A stretch of DNA of 64,000 nucleotides from Agromyces sp. H66 (GTDB lineage Bacteria > Actinomycetota > Actinomycetes > Actinomycetales > Microbacteriaceae): assembly GCF_004959775.1 (NCBI RefSeq), contig NZ_SJZG01000005.1, positions 1 through 64,000 of the forward strand. Reading direction: 5' to 3'. Under the pieces are notes generated by a model, which ran no database searches, was not told where the DNA came from, and saw nothing but the letters and a program-made list of their open reading frames with translations. Shown here one piece after another: positions 24,375-32,814 of this stretch. Made by a program: the position numbers and the translations under genes. Within the stretch, counting starts at the first letter, position 1. Each line of letters opens with the position of its first letter.

Positions 24375-26762
24375 TCAGTTCGTGTTGGCGTAGAGCCACT
24401 CGAGCGGGTCGACCTTGGTGCCGTCGACCCCGCCGACGCGGATCTCGAAGTGCAGGTGCGGCCCGGTGGACATGCCCGTGTCGCCCGTGGTGCCGATGAC
24501 GTCGCCGACGTACACGGTGTCGCCCACCTCGAAGCGCCGGGAGTCGTACTCCATGTGCGCGTAGACGCTGGTGATGAGCTCGCCGTCGATGATGTGGTCG
24601 ATCATCATCACGACGCCCAGGGAACCGCCGGCGTCGGTCGAGACGGAGACGACGCCGTCGGCGATCGCCTGGATCTCGGCCCCGAGGCCGGGGTTGAAGT
24701 CCTGGCCGCCGTGGTTCGAGGAGCAGCCCCAGCAGTCGCGGTATCCGAACTGGTCGCCGATGTGCACGCCGACCGCGAACGGCCACTGGATGGTGCCCGC
24801 AGGGTTGTTCGTGAAGGTCGCCTCGGGGCGGATGCCGGCAGCCCTGGCGTATTCCTCAATGGTCTGCGACGCGTAGCCCTCGCGCTGCACGTTCTGCGCG
24901 ACGATGTCGCCGTTCAGCTCGACGCGCTGGCCGTCAGGCCCGGGCGCGTACGTGCTCGACATCGCGAGCGCCTGCACATCGGCCGGCGTCAGAAGCGACA
25001 ACGACGGGATCGTCGTCGCGACGGCGAGCAGCGCGGCGAAGCTCATCGCGACCACGCTTCCCAGGAAGCGGCCTCCCCTGCGGCGAACGGGGGCGGATGT
25101 CGCGGGGCGCGACTGCGGGCGAGGCATCCGCACCCGCACCTTCTTGGTACGCGGCCCCGCCGACCTGGCGGCGTCGCGTGCGGCGCGCTGCAGGCTGCGC
25201 GCGTCGCGGGACGGACTCTGCGGCGCGGAACCCGGATCGCGCGGCGCGCGCGATGCGCCGGCCCGCCGGGCCGGGGCCGGGGCGGCGGTCGCGGTCGGGG
25301 CGGCGGTCGCGGTCGGGGCGGCGGTCGCGGTCGAGGCGGCACGCTCGACGCCGTCTCGCTCGACGGCGGGATCGGTCGCGAAGCCGAAGAGATCGGCAGC
25401 GGCATCCGCCGGCTCGACCGTGAAGCCGAACAGATCCGATGCGGCATCCGTCGTCGAACCGATCTGCCCGGAGGCGGCTTCGCGGCGGGCCGGCAGGTCG
25501 AAGGTCAGCGGGGCCGGCGCGGGTGGACGCGACTCCGTCGGCGGGGGCGCGGCCGACGGCAACGAGACGGGAGAGGCCGACGGCAACCTGGCGGGAGAGG
25601 CCGACGCCACTGGCGGCACGGATGGCGACGGGGGCGTGGGCGCGGAGGTGCGCACGCCGGCCGCCGCGGAGAGTGCCGCGGCGAATTCGGCGGCGGCACC
25701 GGTCGCCTGAACCGCCGCCGTCGACGCGGCGGAACCGGATGTCGCGGCACCGCCCACGAGTGCCGCGAGGTCGGCCGCGGGCGCGACGGGCGGGGTCGGC
25801 ATCGCGCCGGTCCGACGCGGTCCGACCGCGCCGCCCTTGGCGGGCTTGGCCGACTTGGAGTCCTTCGCCGACTTGGCGGCCTTCATGCCCTTCTCGGCCT
25901 TCGCCGCCTTGCGGTCGGCGCGGCTCGGTCGCCCGGAACGGGGCGGACGGCTGCCGTTGCCGCGGGGCGCCTCGTCGGGCTCGTCATCGTCGAGGCCGGC
26001 GAAGAGCGCGTCGAAGCCGGGATCGGAATCGTGCCGGGGGGAAACGGCGGAGGCCGAGCTGCGGCCGACGGGGCGGTCGGTCTGCTCGGCCTCGGGGGTC
26101 GGGAGCGGGGTCTGGTGGGCGGTGCGCCGGAGGGGAGCAGGCGAGGCGGCAGCGGTGCCGGGAATCGGATGCGACGGGGCGACGGCCGGATGCGACGGGG
26201 CGGTCGGTTGATGCGACGGGGCTGTCGGTTGACGCGAAGGGGCGGCGAACGGCTGATGCGCGGCGGGCGTCGGATACGCGGCGCTCGGGGCCGAGGCGGG
26301 CGTCGGGGGGACGGCCGCAGCGAACAGGTCGTCGAACCCCGGCCGCTGCGCCCTCGGCTGGTCGGAGCCGAACACGTCGCGCGCGGGTTCGGACGTGACG
26401 GGGCGGTCGACGCCCTGCGTGGCCACGCCGCGTTGGCTCACGCTCTGCGGCGCCACGCTCTGCGGCGTCACGCCCTGCGTGGCCGATTCGTGCGAGGCCG
26501 TGCCGTACTGCGCCCCGCCCTGCGGCGGAACCCCTGTCGGCGCCACCCCGTGTGCGGCCCCGCCCTGGGGAGCTCCCGCCCGCTCACCGTCGAGCCGGAG
26601 TGCGGCCGCCTCGCGCTCACGCATCTCGCGTCGGGTCAGGGGTCGCTCAGGCCGCAATGGGACCTGGGTGCCTGGCGCAGAACCGTCGGGCACGAGGGGG
26701 GACTCGAGCACGTATGGGACCTTCGGCGTTGGGGGACGGGCTTCGGACCGGGAGGTGGGCAT
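24375..26762 (-). CDS. M23 family metallopeptidase with long disordered cytoplasmic N-terminus
   Basis: A 795-residue protein. Residues 1-560 are Ala/Pro/Ser/Thr-rich and probably disordered, with degenerate repeats (e.g. GVTPQSVAPQSVSQRGVATQ) and a basic patch just before the membrane. One transmembrane segment lies at about 563-585 (GSVVAMSFAALLAVATTI). The external C-terminal peptidase has HGGQDFNPG and GPHLHFEIRVGG, the zinc-binding H-x3-D and HxH of LytM/M23 endopeptidases. M23 enzymes cut peptidoglycan cross-bridges; the family also contains inactive activators, but the zinc ligands are intact here. The cytoplasmic region could link cell-wall cutting to a cytoplasmic partner (inference). 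A small hairpin CTCGAC/GTCGAG at 26763-26780 directly precedes the start. Confidence 0.85.
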   Translation of the reverse strand: MPTSRSEARPPTPKVPYVLESPLVPDGSAPGTQVPLRPERPLTRREMREREAAALRLDGERAGAPQGGAAHGVAPTGVPPQGGAQYGTASHESATQGVTPQSVAPQSVSQRGVATQGVDRPVTSEPARDVFGSDQPRAQRPGFDDLFAAAVPPTPASAPSAAYPTPAAHQPFAAPSRQPTAPSHQPTAPSHPAVAPSHPIPGTAAASPAPLRRTAHQTPLPTPEAEQTDRPVGRSSASAVSPRHDSDPGFDALFAGLDDDEPDEAPRGNGSRPPRSGRPSRADRKAAKAEKGMKAAKSAKDSKSAKPAKGGAVGPRRTGAMPTPPVAPAADLAALVGGAATSGSAASTAAVQATGAAAEFAAALSAAAGVRTSAPTPPSPSVPPVASASPARLPSASPVSLPSAAPPPTESRPPAPAPLTFDLPARREAASGQIGSTTDAASDLFGFTVEPADAAADLFGFATDPAVERDGVERAASTATAAPTATAAPTATAAPAPARRAGASRAPRDPGSAPQSPSRDARSLQRAARDAARSAGPRTKKVRVRMPRPQSRPATSAPVRRRGGRFLGSVVAMSFAALLAVATTIPSLSLLTPADVQALAMSSTYAPGPDGQRVELNGDIVAQNVQREGYASQTIEEYARAAGIRPEATFTNNPAGTIQWPFAVGVHIGDQFGYRDCWGCSSNHGGQDFNPGLGAEIQAIADGVVSVSTDAGGSLGVVMMIDHIIDGELITSVYAHMEYDSRRFEVGDTVYVGDVIGTTGDTGMSTGPHLHFEIRVGGVDGTKVDPLEWLYANTN

Positions 26763-26863
26763 CTCGACCGGCTTGTCGAGATAACAGGTTGGTAAAGACT
26801 AACCGTTCTCGTCGGCGTGCGCCATGCGCATCGCCGTTTTCCACCGATGGTCGGGCATTCGCC

Positions 26864-27694
26864 TCACGCGTCGACGCCCGCCGCCCGCAGTGCACCCGCG
26901 AGTTCCTCGTACAGGCCGGGCTCCGCAGCGACGAGCAGCTCGGCGTTCTCCCGCCCTCCCGCGGGCCCGCCGACGCGTGCGCCCGCCTCGCGAGCGATGA
27001 GCGCGCCCGCGGCGTGGTCCCACACGTTGAGTCCGCGCTCATAGAACCCGTCGAGCCGTCCGGCGGCCAGCGCGCACAGGTCTAGCGCGGCCGAGCCGAT
27101 CCGGCGGATGTCGCGGATGTGCGGCATCAACTCGAGCAGCACTGCCGCCTGCTCCCGGCGCCACTCGGGCGCGTACCCGAAGCCCGTGCCGATCAGCGCC
27201 GACGCGAGCGGCACGTTCGCGTTGACGGCCAGCTCGCGACCGGCGAGTCGGGCCCCTCCCCCGGCGCTGGCCTCGAAGAGCTCGCCGTTCACCGGATTCA
27301 CCACGACGCCCGCGAGCGTGGTGCCGCCGACGTCGCCGCTCGCCGCTCCCTCGACGACCGCGATGCTCACGGCCCAGGCCGGGATCCCATAGAGGAAGTT
27401 CACGGTGCCGTCGATCGGGTCGACGACCCAGTCGATGCCGCTCGTGCCGATGTGCGCGACATCCTCCTCCCCGACGATGCCGTCGTCGGGTCGCGCGTCG
27501 AGGATGAGCGAGCGGATGAGCGTCTCGGTGTCGCGGTCGACGGCGGTGACGATGTCGGTCGGCGTCGACTTGGTGGCGGCGACGCTCACTCCGGCGCGTC
27601 GCGCCTCGAGCGAGTACTCCGCAGCCCGTACGGAGATATCGCGGGCCAGGTCGAGCAGGGCGACGGATGCGACGGATGTCTCGTGCTGGGTCAT
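26864..27694 (-). CDS. Inositol monophosphatase family protein
   Basis: A 276-residue Mg2+-dependent phosphatase. The metal-binding motifs are all present: GEE (near residue 75), DPIDGTVNF (near 92) and WDHAAG (near 224). Substrates in the family include inositol-1-phosphate, histidinol phosphate and fructose-1,6-bisphosphate; the sequence alone does not decide. TAGCGT lies six bases before the ATG, so the mRNA is probably leaderless. It stands alone, upstream of tRNA-Tyr in map order. Confidence 0.9.
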   Translation of the reverse strand: MTQHETSVASVALLDLARDISVRAAEYSLEARRAGVSVAATKSTPTDIVTAVDRDTETLIRSLILDARPDDGIVGEEDVAHIGTSGIDWVVDPIDGTVNFLYGIPAWAVSIAVVEGAASGDVGGTTLAGVVVNPVNGELFEASAGGGARLAGRELAVNANVPLASALIGTGFGYAPEWRREQAAVLLELMPHIRDIRRIGSAALDLCALAAGRLDGFYERGLNVWDHAAGALIAREAGARVGGPAGGRENAELLVAAEPGLYEELAGALRAAGVDA

Positions 27695-27743
27695 CCCCTC
27701 ACGCTACCGTCGCTCACGAACTCGCCGTCGGGGCGAACGACGA

Positions 27744-27766
27744 GGGCCCCGGCTGAACCGGGGCCC
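27744..27766. terminator. Hairpin downstream of tRNA-Tyr
   Basis: GGGCCCCGG-CTGAA-CCGGGGCCC forms a perfect 9-bp stem five bases beyond the tRNA 3' end on the minus strand. It is a likely terminator of the tRNA transcript, though without a strong T-run. Confidence 0.7.
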
Positions 27767-27771
27767 GAACG

Positions 27772-27853
27772 TGGCGAGTGAGGGATTCGAACCCCCGAAG
27801 TCGTAGACAGCTGATTTACAGTCAGATCCCTTTGGCCGCTTGGGTAACTCGCC
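27772..27853 (-). tRNA. tRNA-Tyr (GTA anticodon)
   Basis: Read on the minus strand, GGCGAGT at the 5' end pairs with ACTCGCC at the 3' end. The anticodon arm GACTGTAAATC presents GTA, followed by a long variable arm and the T-arm GGGGGTTCGAATCCC. Length 82 with discriminator A fits a class II tRNA-Tyr. CCA is not encoded. No integrase or repeated 3' end is seen nearby, so it is not an obvious island attachment site. Confidence 0.95.
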
Positions 27854-28004
27854 AATCGCACCCGACCGCGTTCCTCACACAACCGGGGGCCTGTCAAGGA
27901 TACCCGCGTTGCGGCGTGTCGAGAAATCGCCGCCGGGTCGCGGATGTCGCGGCATCCCGAGACCGGAACACGGCAGGAGACGGATGCCTCGGCCCACCCC
28001 TCGG

Positions 28005-28823
28005 CTACGTGCCGTCGGGATCCTCCGGCGGCTGGGGGATGTCGCGCCGCGGCCGCGGCCAGACCCGGTTCGGATGGAACGACGCCGGCGGAACGCCCAC
28101 GGATTCCGCCCCCGGCCAGGTGTCCGCCCTTCCACCCGACGGGAGAACCGTCTCGATGGGCCCGGTTCGCACGTCGTCCTGGTCGACGTGTGCGTGCGGC
28201 TCGCCCGAGGCGCCGGGCGCGGCACCCGATTCGCCCGAAGTCGGGGGCAGCGAGACCGCCGCCATCGCGCCCGTCGTGGTCGCCTTGGGAAGGAACGTCG
28301 GTCGCGTCGGCTCCCGCACGGTCGTACCGCGCACACCCGACCGCTGGATGACCCGCTGGATGGTCAGCCCGCGTCCGTTCGGATCGCCGACGTATCGGAT
28401 CTCCTTCAGGCCCTGGTCCTGGGCGGCCGACTCGAAGATGAAGTGCCCGAAGCCGAAGATGCGGCCGACGAACGGCTTCAGCACCGACACGTCGAGGATC
28501 CGCGAGATCGGCATCGTCGCGATGTGCTGCGACAGGATGCCGTGCACGCGGAACACGCGCATGTTGGTGATGACGAATCGGTCCATGCGCACGCCGATGA
28601 TGCGCCAGAGCGCGTGCCCGATGAGCACCGGCGCGCCGAGCAGCGGGACCCAGTACAGCGCCGGCGGCAGCCAGAAGACGAGGGCGAGCAGCGGAACCAC
28701 GACCATGAGTTCGAGGAAGGGCTTGACCATCGCGGCCCAGTGCTTGGTCACCTCGTCGATCACGACCTCGCCCTCATCGGCGATGAGGAAGCGCTCGACC
28801 CGGGGATCGAACAGCCGCCACAT
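28005..28823 (-). CDS. Membrane protein with bacterial PH (DUF304, bPH_2) domain
   Basis: A 272-residue protein. It begins MWRLFDPRVERFLIADEGEV, then has two membrane segments (about residues 36-75, LELMVVVPLLALVFWLPPALYW onward). A PH-like domain follows: RMDRFVITNMRVFRVHGIL, then MPISRILDVSV and FGFGHFIFESA. The C-terminal 90 residues are Pro/Ser/Gly-rich and variable. The PH core is well conserved in actinobacteria, but its function is unknown. It directly follows a 54-residue membrane protein gene in the same direction. Confidence 0.85.
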   Translation of the reverse strand: MWRLFDPRVERFLIADEGEVVIDEVTKHWAAMVKPFLELMVVVPLLALVFWLPPALYWVPLLGAPVLIGHALWRIIGVRMDRFVITNMRVFRVHGILSQHIATMPISRILDVSVLKPFVGRIFGFGHFIFESAAQDQGLKEIRYVGDPNGRGLTIQRVIQRSGVRGTTVREPTRPTFLPKATTTGAMAAVSLPPTSGESGAAPGASGEPHAHVDQDDVRTGPIETVLPSGGRADTWPGAESVGVPPASFHPNRVWPRPRRDIPQPPEDPDGT

Positions 28824-28828
28824 GAGGA

Positions 28829-28993
28829 CTACGCCGCGAGCGACGTGAAGAAGCGTCCCACCGATTCGGCGGCGTTGAACACGGCGCCGACCGCTCCCTG
28901 CACGGCGTTCGCCGCATCCTCAGGCCGGGTGATCATGTAGAACAGGGCGAAGACCACCACCAAGCCGATTGCGATTCGCTTGACCCACTTCAC
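28829..28993 (-). CDS. Small single-span membrane protein
   Basis: A 54-residue protein starting at GTG 28993, preceded by AAAGGA at good spacing. Sequence: basic start (MKWVKRIAIG), one transmembrane helix (residues 7-20), then an amphipathic Ala/Val-rich helix. It ends six bases before the PH-domain gene, so the two are probably co-transcribed. A longer frame to 29251 exists, but its extension looks like non-coding Arg/Gly-rich sequence. Function unknown. Confidence 0.65.
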   Translation of the reverse strand: MKWVKRIAIGLVVVFALFYMITRPEDAANAVQGAVGAVFNAAESVGRFFTSLAA

Positions 28994-29240
28994 GCGAACG
29001 TTCCTTTCGTTACGGCGATGGCGGGCAGCCTGCCCCCTCGGGCCAACCCTGACCATCCTTTTTACCCCACGATGACCCCCGAATGCGCGGCAACTCGCCG
29101 AATCCACGGATGCCGCGACATCCGCCCGCCGATTCTGAAGCGCCGAGCGCCCCCGGCCCCGTCCCGTAACGCCCCGAACGATAGGATCGAACGTCGCCCG
29201 CGGCCGCATTTCCGCGGCGCGTGCGACCGATTGGGAGCAC

Positions 29241-30263
29241 ATGGCCGGCATCGAAGAGGTGGCGAAACTCGCGGGTGTCTCGACCGCGACGGTCTCGCGC
29301 GCGCTCAGCGGCCGGGGGCACGTGTCGCCCGCGACGAAGGTGAAGGTCGTCGAGGCCGCCGCCCAGCTCGGCTACGTGGTCTCCTCCAACGCGTCGAGCC
29401 TCGCGTCGGGCCGCACCCGCAACGTCGGCGTCGTGATCCCGTTCCTGAACCGCTGGTTCTTCTCCTCGGTGCTCGAGGGTGCGCAGCAGGCGCTGCTCCG
29501 CAAGGGATACGACCTGACGCTCTACAACCTCTCGGGCGACGGCAAGGAGCGGGTGAGCGTCTTCGAGCACTTCCTGCTGCGGCAGCGCGTCGACGCGGTG
29601 ATCGCCGTCTCGCTCGAGCTCACCGAGCGCGAGGTCACCCGGCTGCACGACCTCGGCAAGCCGCTCGTCGGCGTCGGCGGCCCCATTCCCGGCGTCCGCA
29701 CGCTCACGATCGACGACGTCGCGGTGGCGCGTCTCGCGACGGAGCACCTCATCGGCCTCGGCCACACCCGCATCGCGCACATCGGCGGCCAGCACGAGTT
29801 CGACCTCGACTTCCACCTCCCCACGAACCGCCGGCTCGGCTACGAGGCCGCGCTCCGCGACGCCGGCATCGAGGTCGACCCCCGGTTGTTCGCTCCGGCC
29901 GACTTCACGATCAAGGGCGGATACCACGCCGCGAAGCAGCTGCTGGGCGTGCCGCACGACCGCCCGACCGCGATCTTCGCGGCATCCGACGAGATGGCGA
30001 TCGGATCCATCCTGGCGGCGCGCGACCTCGGCCTCGTCGTGCCGCGCGACGTCTCGATCATCGGCATCGACGACCACGACCTCGCCGACTTCTTCGGGCT
30101 CTCGACCGTGGCGCAGTTCCCGCGTTTGCAGGGCGAGAAGGCGGTCGAGATCCTGATGGAGCAACTGGAGCCCGAGGCGGATGCCGCCGCGCCCGCCGCG
30201 ACCCCGCTGCCCTACGAGCTCATCGTGCGATCGTCGACGGCACGCCCGGCCCCCGCGGGCTGA
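29241..30263 (+). CDS. LacI family transcriptional regulator
   Basis: A 340-residue repressor. The N-terminal helix-turn-helix and hinge (IEEVAKLAGVSTATVSRAL, then SGRTRNVGVV) are canonical. The sugar-binding core follows, with GHTRIAHIGG and the DEMAIGSILAARDLG block. GGGAGC lies upstream of the ATG. It is the only LacI-type regulator in the window, and the maltose control region carries LacI-type operators, but it is 8 kb away and unlinked to sugar genes; a role in maltose control is possible, not shown. Confidence 0.9.
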   Translation: MAGIEEVAKLAGVSTATVSRALSGRGHVSPATKVKVVEAAAQLGYVVSSNASSLASGRTRNVGVVIPFLNRWFFSSVLEGAQQALLRKGYDLTLYNLSGDGKERVSVFEHFLLRQRVDAVIAVSLELTEREVTRLHDLGKPLVGVGGPIPGVRTLTIDDVAVARLATEHLIGLGHTRIAHIGGQHEFDLDFHLPTNRRLGYEAALRDAGIEVDPRLFAPADFTIKGGYHAAKQLLGVPHDRPTAIFAASDEMAIGSILAARDLGLVVPRDVSIIGIDDHDLADFFGLSTVAQFPRLQGEKAVEILMEQLEPEADAAAPAATPLPYELIVRSSTARPAPAG

Positions 30264-30300
30264 GCCGGCGCAGGCTGCCGCGTTCCGTGCGCCGTGGCTC

Positions 30301-30470
30301 GGAATCGAGAAGTCGCGAATGCACGGTGGCACCCTGCAAACGCGCCCGTTCGATCCACGGCACCCCGGGCGGGCGGGGCCCCGCCACCCCCGCGCCATCG
30401 TCGAGGAATCGAGAAGTCGCGAATGCAGGGTTGCACCCTGCAGACGCGCCCGCTCGATCCGCGGCCCCCG
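30301..30470. repeat. 66-bp direct repeat pair in a 334-bp gene-free gap
   Basis: The segment at 30301-30366 starting GGAATCGAGAAGTCGCGAAT recurs at 30405-30470 with about ten mismatches. The second copy holds a perfect inverted repeat GCAGGG-TTGCA-CCCTGC (30425-30441), which is degraded in the first. No ORF in 30264-30597 looks real. The copies resemble a small REP-like dispersed element. Confidence 0.8.
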
Positions 30471-30597
30471 GCGCGAGGCGCCGTTCGCGGGTCGAGTCGC
30501 GACATCCGCTGCACTGCAACCCGTCGGCCCGGGGCGTCCACTGCGCCGCTGAAACCCGCCGGCCCGCGACATCCGCCCCCTCGATAGACTGGCGCGC

Positions 30598-31086
30598 ATG
30601 GCAGATGCAACCTTCGACATCGTGAGCAAGGTCGACAAGATGGAGGCCGACAACGCCGTCAACCAGGCGCGCAAGGAGGTCGAGCAGCGCTACGACTTCA
30701 AGAACGTGGGCGCGTCGGTCGAGTGGTCGGGCGAGAAGGTGCTCCTCAAGGCGAACACCGAGGAGCGGGTGAAGGCCGTGCTCGAGGTGCTCGAGTCGAA
30801 GTTCATCAAGCGCGGCATCACGCTGCGGTCGCTCGACGAGGGCGAGCCGTACGCGTCGGGCAAGGAGTTCCGCCTCGAGGTGGGCCTCAAGAACGGCATC
30901 GACAGCGAGAACGCGAAGAAGATCTCGAAGATCATCCGCGACGAGGCGCCCAAGAGCGTGAAGAGCCAGATCCAGGGCGACGAGCTGCGGGTCTCCTCGA
31001 AGAGCCGCGACGACCTGCAGGCCACGATGGCGCTGCTCAAGGGCAAGGATCTCGACGTCGCGCTGCAGTTCGTGAACTTCCGCTGA
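30598..31086 (+). CDS. YajQ family cyclic-nucleotide/nucleic-acid binding protein
   Basis: A 162-residue protein of standard YajQ length, starting MADATFDIVSKVDKMEADNA and ending VALQFVNFR. The two ferredoxin-like halves are intact (QRYDFKNVGASVEWSG; KKISKIIRDEAPKSVKSQIQG). YajQ homologues bind cyclic di-GMP in Xanthomonas; the role in actinobacteria is unknown. TAGACT ends seven bases before the ATG, with no ribosome site, indicating a leaderless mRNA. The Nudix gene follows after 8 bases, probably in one operon. Confidence 0.92.
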   Translation: MADATFDIVSKVDKMEADNAVNQARKEVEQRYDFKNVGASVEWSGEKVLLKANTEERVKAVLEVLESKFIKRGITLRSLDEGEPYASGKEFRLEVGLKNGIDSENAKKISKIIRDEAPKSVKSQIQGDELRVSSKSRDDLQATMALLKGKDLDVALQFVNFR

Positions 31087-31094
31087 GCGACGGC

Positions 31095-31820
31095 ATGATC
31101 GACGCGCCCGAGCTCGGGCAATCGGGCGCGCCGACGAGCGAGCGGATGCCGCAGCCGGCGCAGCCCGGCGTCGACGTGCCCGACCGCCGCGGGCGCACGG
31201 GCCTCGACCTCGTCGGACGCGACCTCGACCGCAACCCGCGCGTGCGCGTGCGCGATGTGCGCGTGCTCACCTCGAACTGGTACGTGACACGGGCCACGAC
31301 GTTCGACTTCCAGCACGCTGACGGCCGATGGACGACCGAGGAGCGCGAGACGTACGACCGCGGCGACGGCGCCACGATCCTGCTCTACGACGTCGACGCG
31401 CGCACGGTGCTGCTCACACGGCAATTCCGCTTCCCCGTGTACGTGAACGACCACCCCGACGGCATGTTCATCGAGACCGCGGCGGGACTCCTCGACGAGG
31501 ACGACCCCGAGACCGCGATCCGCCGCGAGGCCGAGGAGGAGACGGGGCATCCGGTCGGCGAGGTCGAGCACGTCTTCGACGTGTACATGAGTCCCGGCTC
31601 GGTCACCGAGAAGCTGCACTTCTTCGCGGCGCCGTACCTGCGCGGCACGATCGAGCACGGTTCGCGCACCGGCCTCGCCGACGAGGGCGAGGACATCGAG
31701 GTGCTCGAGGTGCCGTTCGACGAAGCGCTCGACCGCATCGGCGTCGACATCATCGATGCGAAGACCATCATGCTGCTGCAGTGGGCGGCGCTGCGCGGGC
31801 CGTTCGCGTCAGGTCGCTGA
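31095..31820 (+). CDS. Nudix hydrolase (NudK-like)
   Basis: A 241-residue protein. ATG at 31095, eight bases after yajQ, is chosen because homology-like sequence begins soon after (NPRVRVRDVRVLTSNWYVTR). The Nudix box is complete: G-L-L-D-E-D-D-P-E-T-A then REAEEETG. The VLTSNWYVTRATTFDF and YDRGDGATILLYD blocks match GDP-mannose hydrolase NudK-type enzymes; ADP-ribose hydrolase is the alternative. The first 35 residues are a non-conserved Pro-rich extension. Its 3' end overlaps the remnant PIN toxin on the other strand. Confidence 0.88.
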   Translation: MIDAPELGQSGAPTSERMPQPAQPGVDVPDRRGRTGLDLVGRDLDRNPRVRVRDVRVLTSNWYVTRATTFDFQHADGRWTTEERETYDRGDGATILLYDVDARTVLLTRQFRFPVYVNDHPDGMFIETAAGLLDEDDPETAIRREAEEETGHPVGEVEHVFDVYMSPGSVTEKLHFFAAPYLRGTIEHGSRTGLADEGEDIEVLEVPFDEALDRIGVDIIDAKTIMLLQWAALRGPFASGR

Positions 31821-31883
31821 CGCGGCGTTTCGCCAGAGGGGCCGGTCGTCGTTGCTGAGCACGCACGAGTCGAGGTAGATCAC
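31809..31883 (-). pseudogene. Remnant of a VapC (PIN) toxin
   Basis: Directly behind the Phd antitoxin, with a GTGA overlap typical of toxin-antitoxin pairs, a 24-codon frame begins MIYLDSCVL and then reads SNDDRPLWRNAASAT. The first nine residues are the start of a PIN toxin with its first catalytic Asp. The rest of the roughly 130-residue domain is missing, and the tail may be the original C-terminus joined by an internal deletion. The toxin cannot be active. Confidence 0.65.
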
Positions 31884-32143
31884 CGGGGGTCATTCCATGC
31901 GCCGCGCTCCTCGGCGATCTGCAGGTCGATCGCACCGATCGGCCGCGCCACACGGATGGGCACGTGGTGGCGCAGCAGCCACGCGGCAAAGGACGCTGCC
32001 GAGCGGCCTCCATCTTCGTCGACGGGCACAATGCGGGCGACGGGCTTACCCCGTCGCGCGATCACGACCTCGCCCCCGGCTTCGGCGACGGCGACGAGCC
32101 GCGAGAGATTGTTGCGCGTCTCGAGCACATTCACCGTCTCCAT
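31880..32143 (-). CDS. Phd/YefM-type antitoxin (toxin partner lost)
   Basis: An 87-residue antitoxin. The N-terminal DNA-binding part METVNVLETRNNLSRLVAVA with GGEVVIARRGKPVARIVPV is canonical Phd. The C-terminus (SFAAWLLRHHVPIRVARP, then IDLQIAEERGAWNDPR) is the toxin-binding tail. The partner VapC downstream is a 24-codon remnant, so this is an orphan. It may still bind its own operator or protect against a related PIN toxin. Confidence 0.88.
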   Translation of the reverse strand: METVNVLETRNNLSRLVAVAEAGGEVVIARRGKPVARIVPVDEDGGRSAASFAAWLLRHHVPIRVARPIGAIDLQIAEERGAWNDPR

Positions 32144-32214
32144 GCTGACCTCCTCCCGCTGCCATCCTGGCCGTCCTTGCTAGCCAGAATGGCCGTTCAG
32201 CGCGGCGTCTCGAT

Positions 32215-32514
32215 TCAGGCTGTCGCGACGAGCGGCGTGATCGCGTCGAGGTCTCGTCGGTGCGCCGCGAGCTCGACATCGAGATCGTAGCGATTCTGAA
32301 GATTGAGCCAGAACCGCTCGCTCGTTCCCAGCGCCCGCGAGAGACGTAGGGCACTGTCGGGCGTGATCGCACGCTTCCCGTGGACGATCTCGTTGATGCG
32401 CCGAGGCGGTACTCCGATCGTCAGCGCCAGTCGATACTGGCTGATGCCGAGCGGCTCGAGGAACTCCTCGAGCAGGATCTCTCCCGGATGGATGGGATCG
32501 TGCACCTTCGTCAT
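32215..32514 (-). CDS. higA: HigA-type antitoxin
   Basis: A 99-residue XRE-family antitoxin. MTKVHDPIHPGEILLEEFLE and the helix-turn-helix region (GISQYRLALTIGVPPRRINEI, then ITPDSALRLSRALG) match HigA. It follows the HigB gene by 12 bases in the toxin-first order typical of hig systems. It neutralises HigB and represses the operon, probably through the palindrome at 32815-32837. Confidence 0.92.
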   Translation of the reverse strand: MTKVHDPIHPGEILLEEFLEPLGISQYRLALTIGVPPRRINEIVHGKRAITPDSALRLSRALGTSERFWLNLQNRYDLDVELAAHRRDLDAITPLVATA

Positions 32515-32526
32515 TCCTGCACCTCC

Positions 32527-32808
32527 TCAGTGATAGTCCACGATCTCCACATCTTCGGCTCCCGATGGCGTCCATCTGAAGCAGATGCGGTACTGATCGT
32601 TCACGCGAATGCTGTGTTGCCCTGCGCGATCGCCCTTGAGTGACTCCAGCCGGTTGCCCGGCGGAATCCGCAAGTCGTTCAACTCATCGGCGGCTTCGAT
32701 GAGCAACAATCTGCGGTGTGCCATCCGCTGCAGGTCGTGGCCGAACCTGGCCACGCGCTCGCGTTCGAAGACCCGTCTGGTGGCATCGTCGGCGAACGAG
32801 CGAATCAC
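32527..32808 (-). CDS. higB: HigB-type mRNA interferase toxin
   Basis: A 93-residue RelE-fold toxin. The start MIRSFADDATRRVFERER and the C-terminal block (RLESLKGDRAGQHSIRVNDQ, RICFRW, VEIVDYH) are diagnostic of HigB, including the conserved Arg and terminal Asp-Tyr-His. It would cut mRNA on the ribosome. The ATG lies six bases from the inverted-repeat operator, so repressor binding would cover the start region. Confidence 0.92.
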   Translation of the reverse strand: MIRSFADDATRRVFERERVARFGHDLQRMAHRRLLLIEAADELNDLRIPPGNRLESLKGDRAGQHSIRVNDQYRICFRWTPSGAEDVEIVDYH

Positions 32809-32814
32809 CCTGCA

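Noticed and set aside
27772..27853. tRNA-Tyr as an integration site for an island
   Set aside because: No integrase, no repeated tRNA 3' end and ordinary genes on both sides.
29018..30625. 535-codon plus-strand ORF across the LacI gene
   Set aside because: Arg-rich shadow of lacI in a different frame, running through intergenic repeats.
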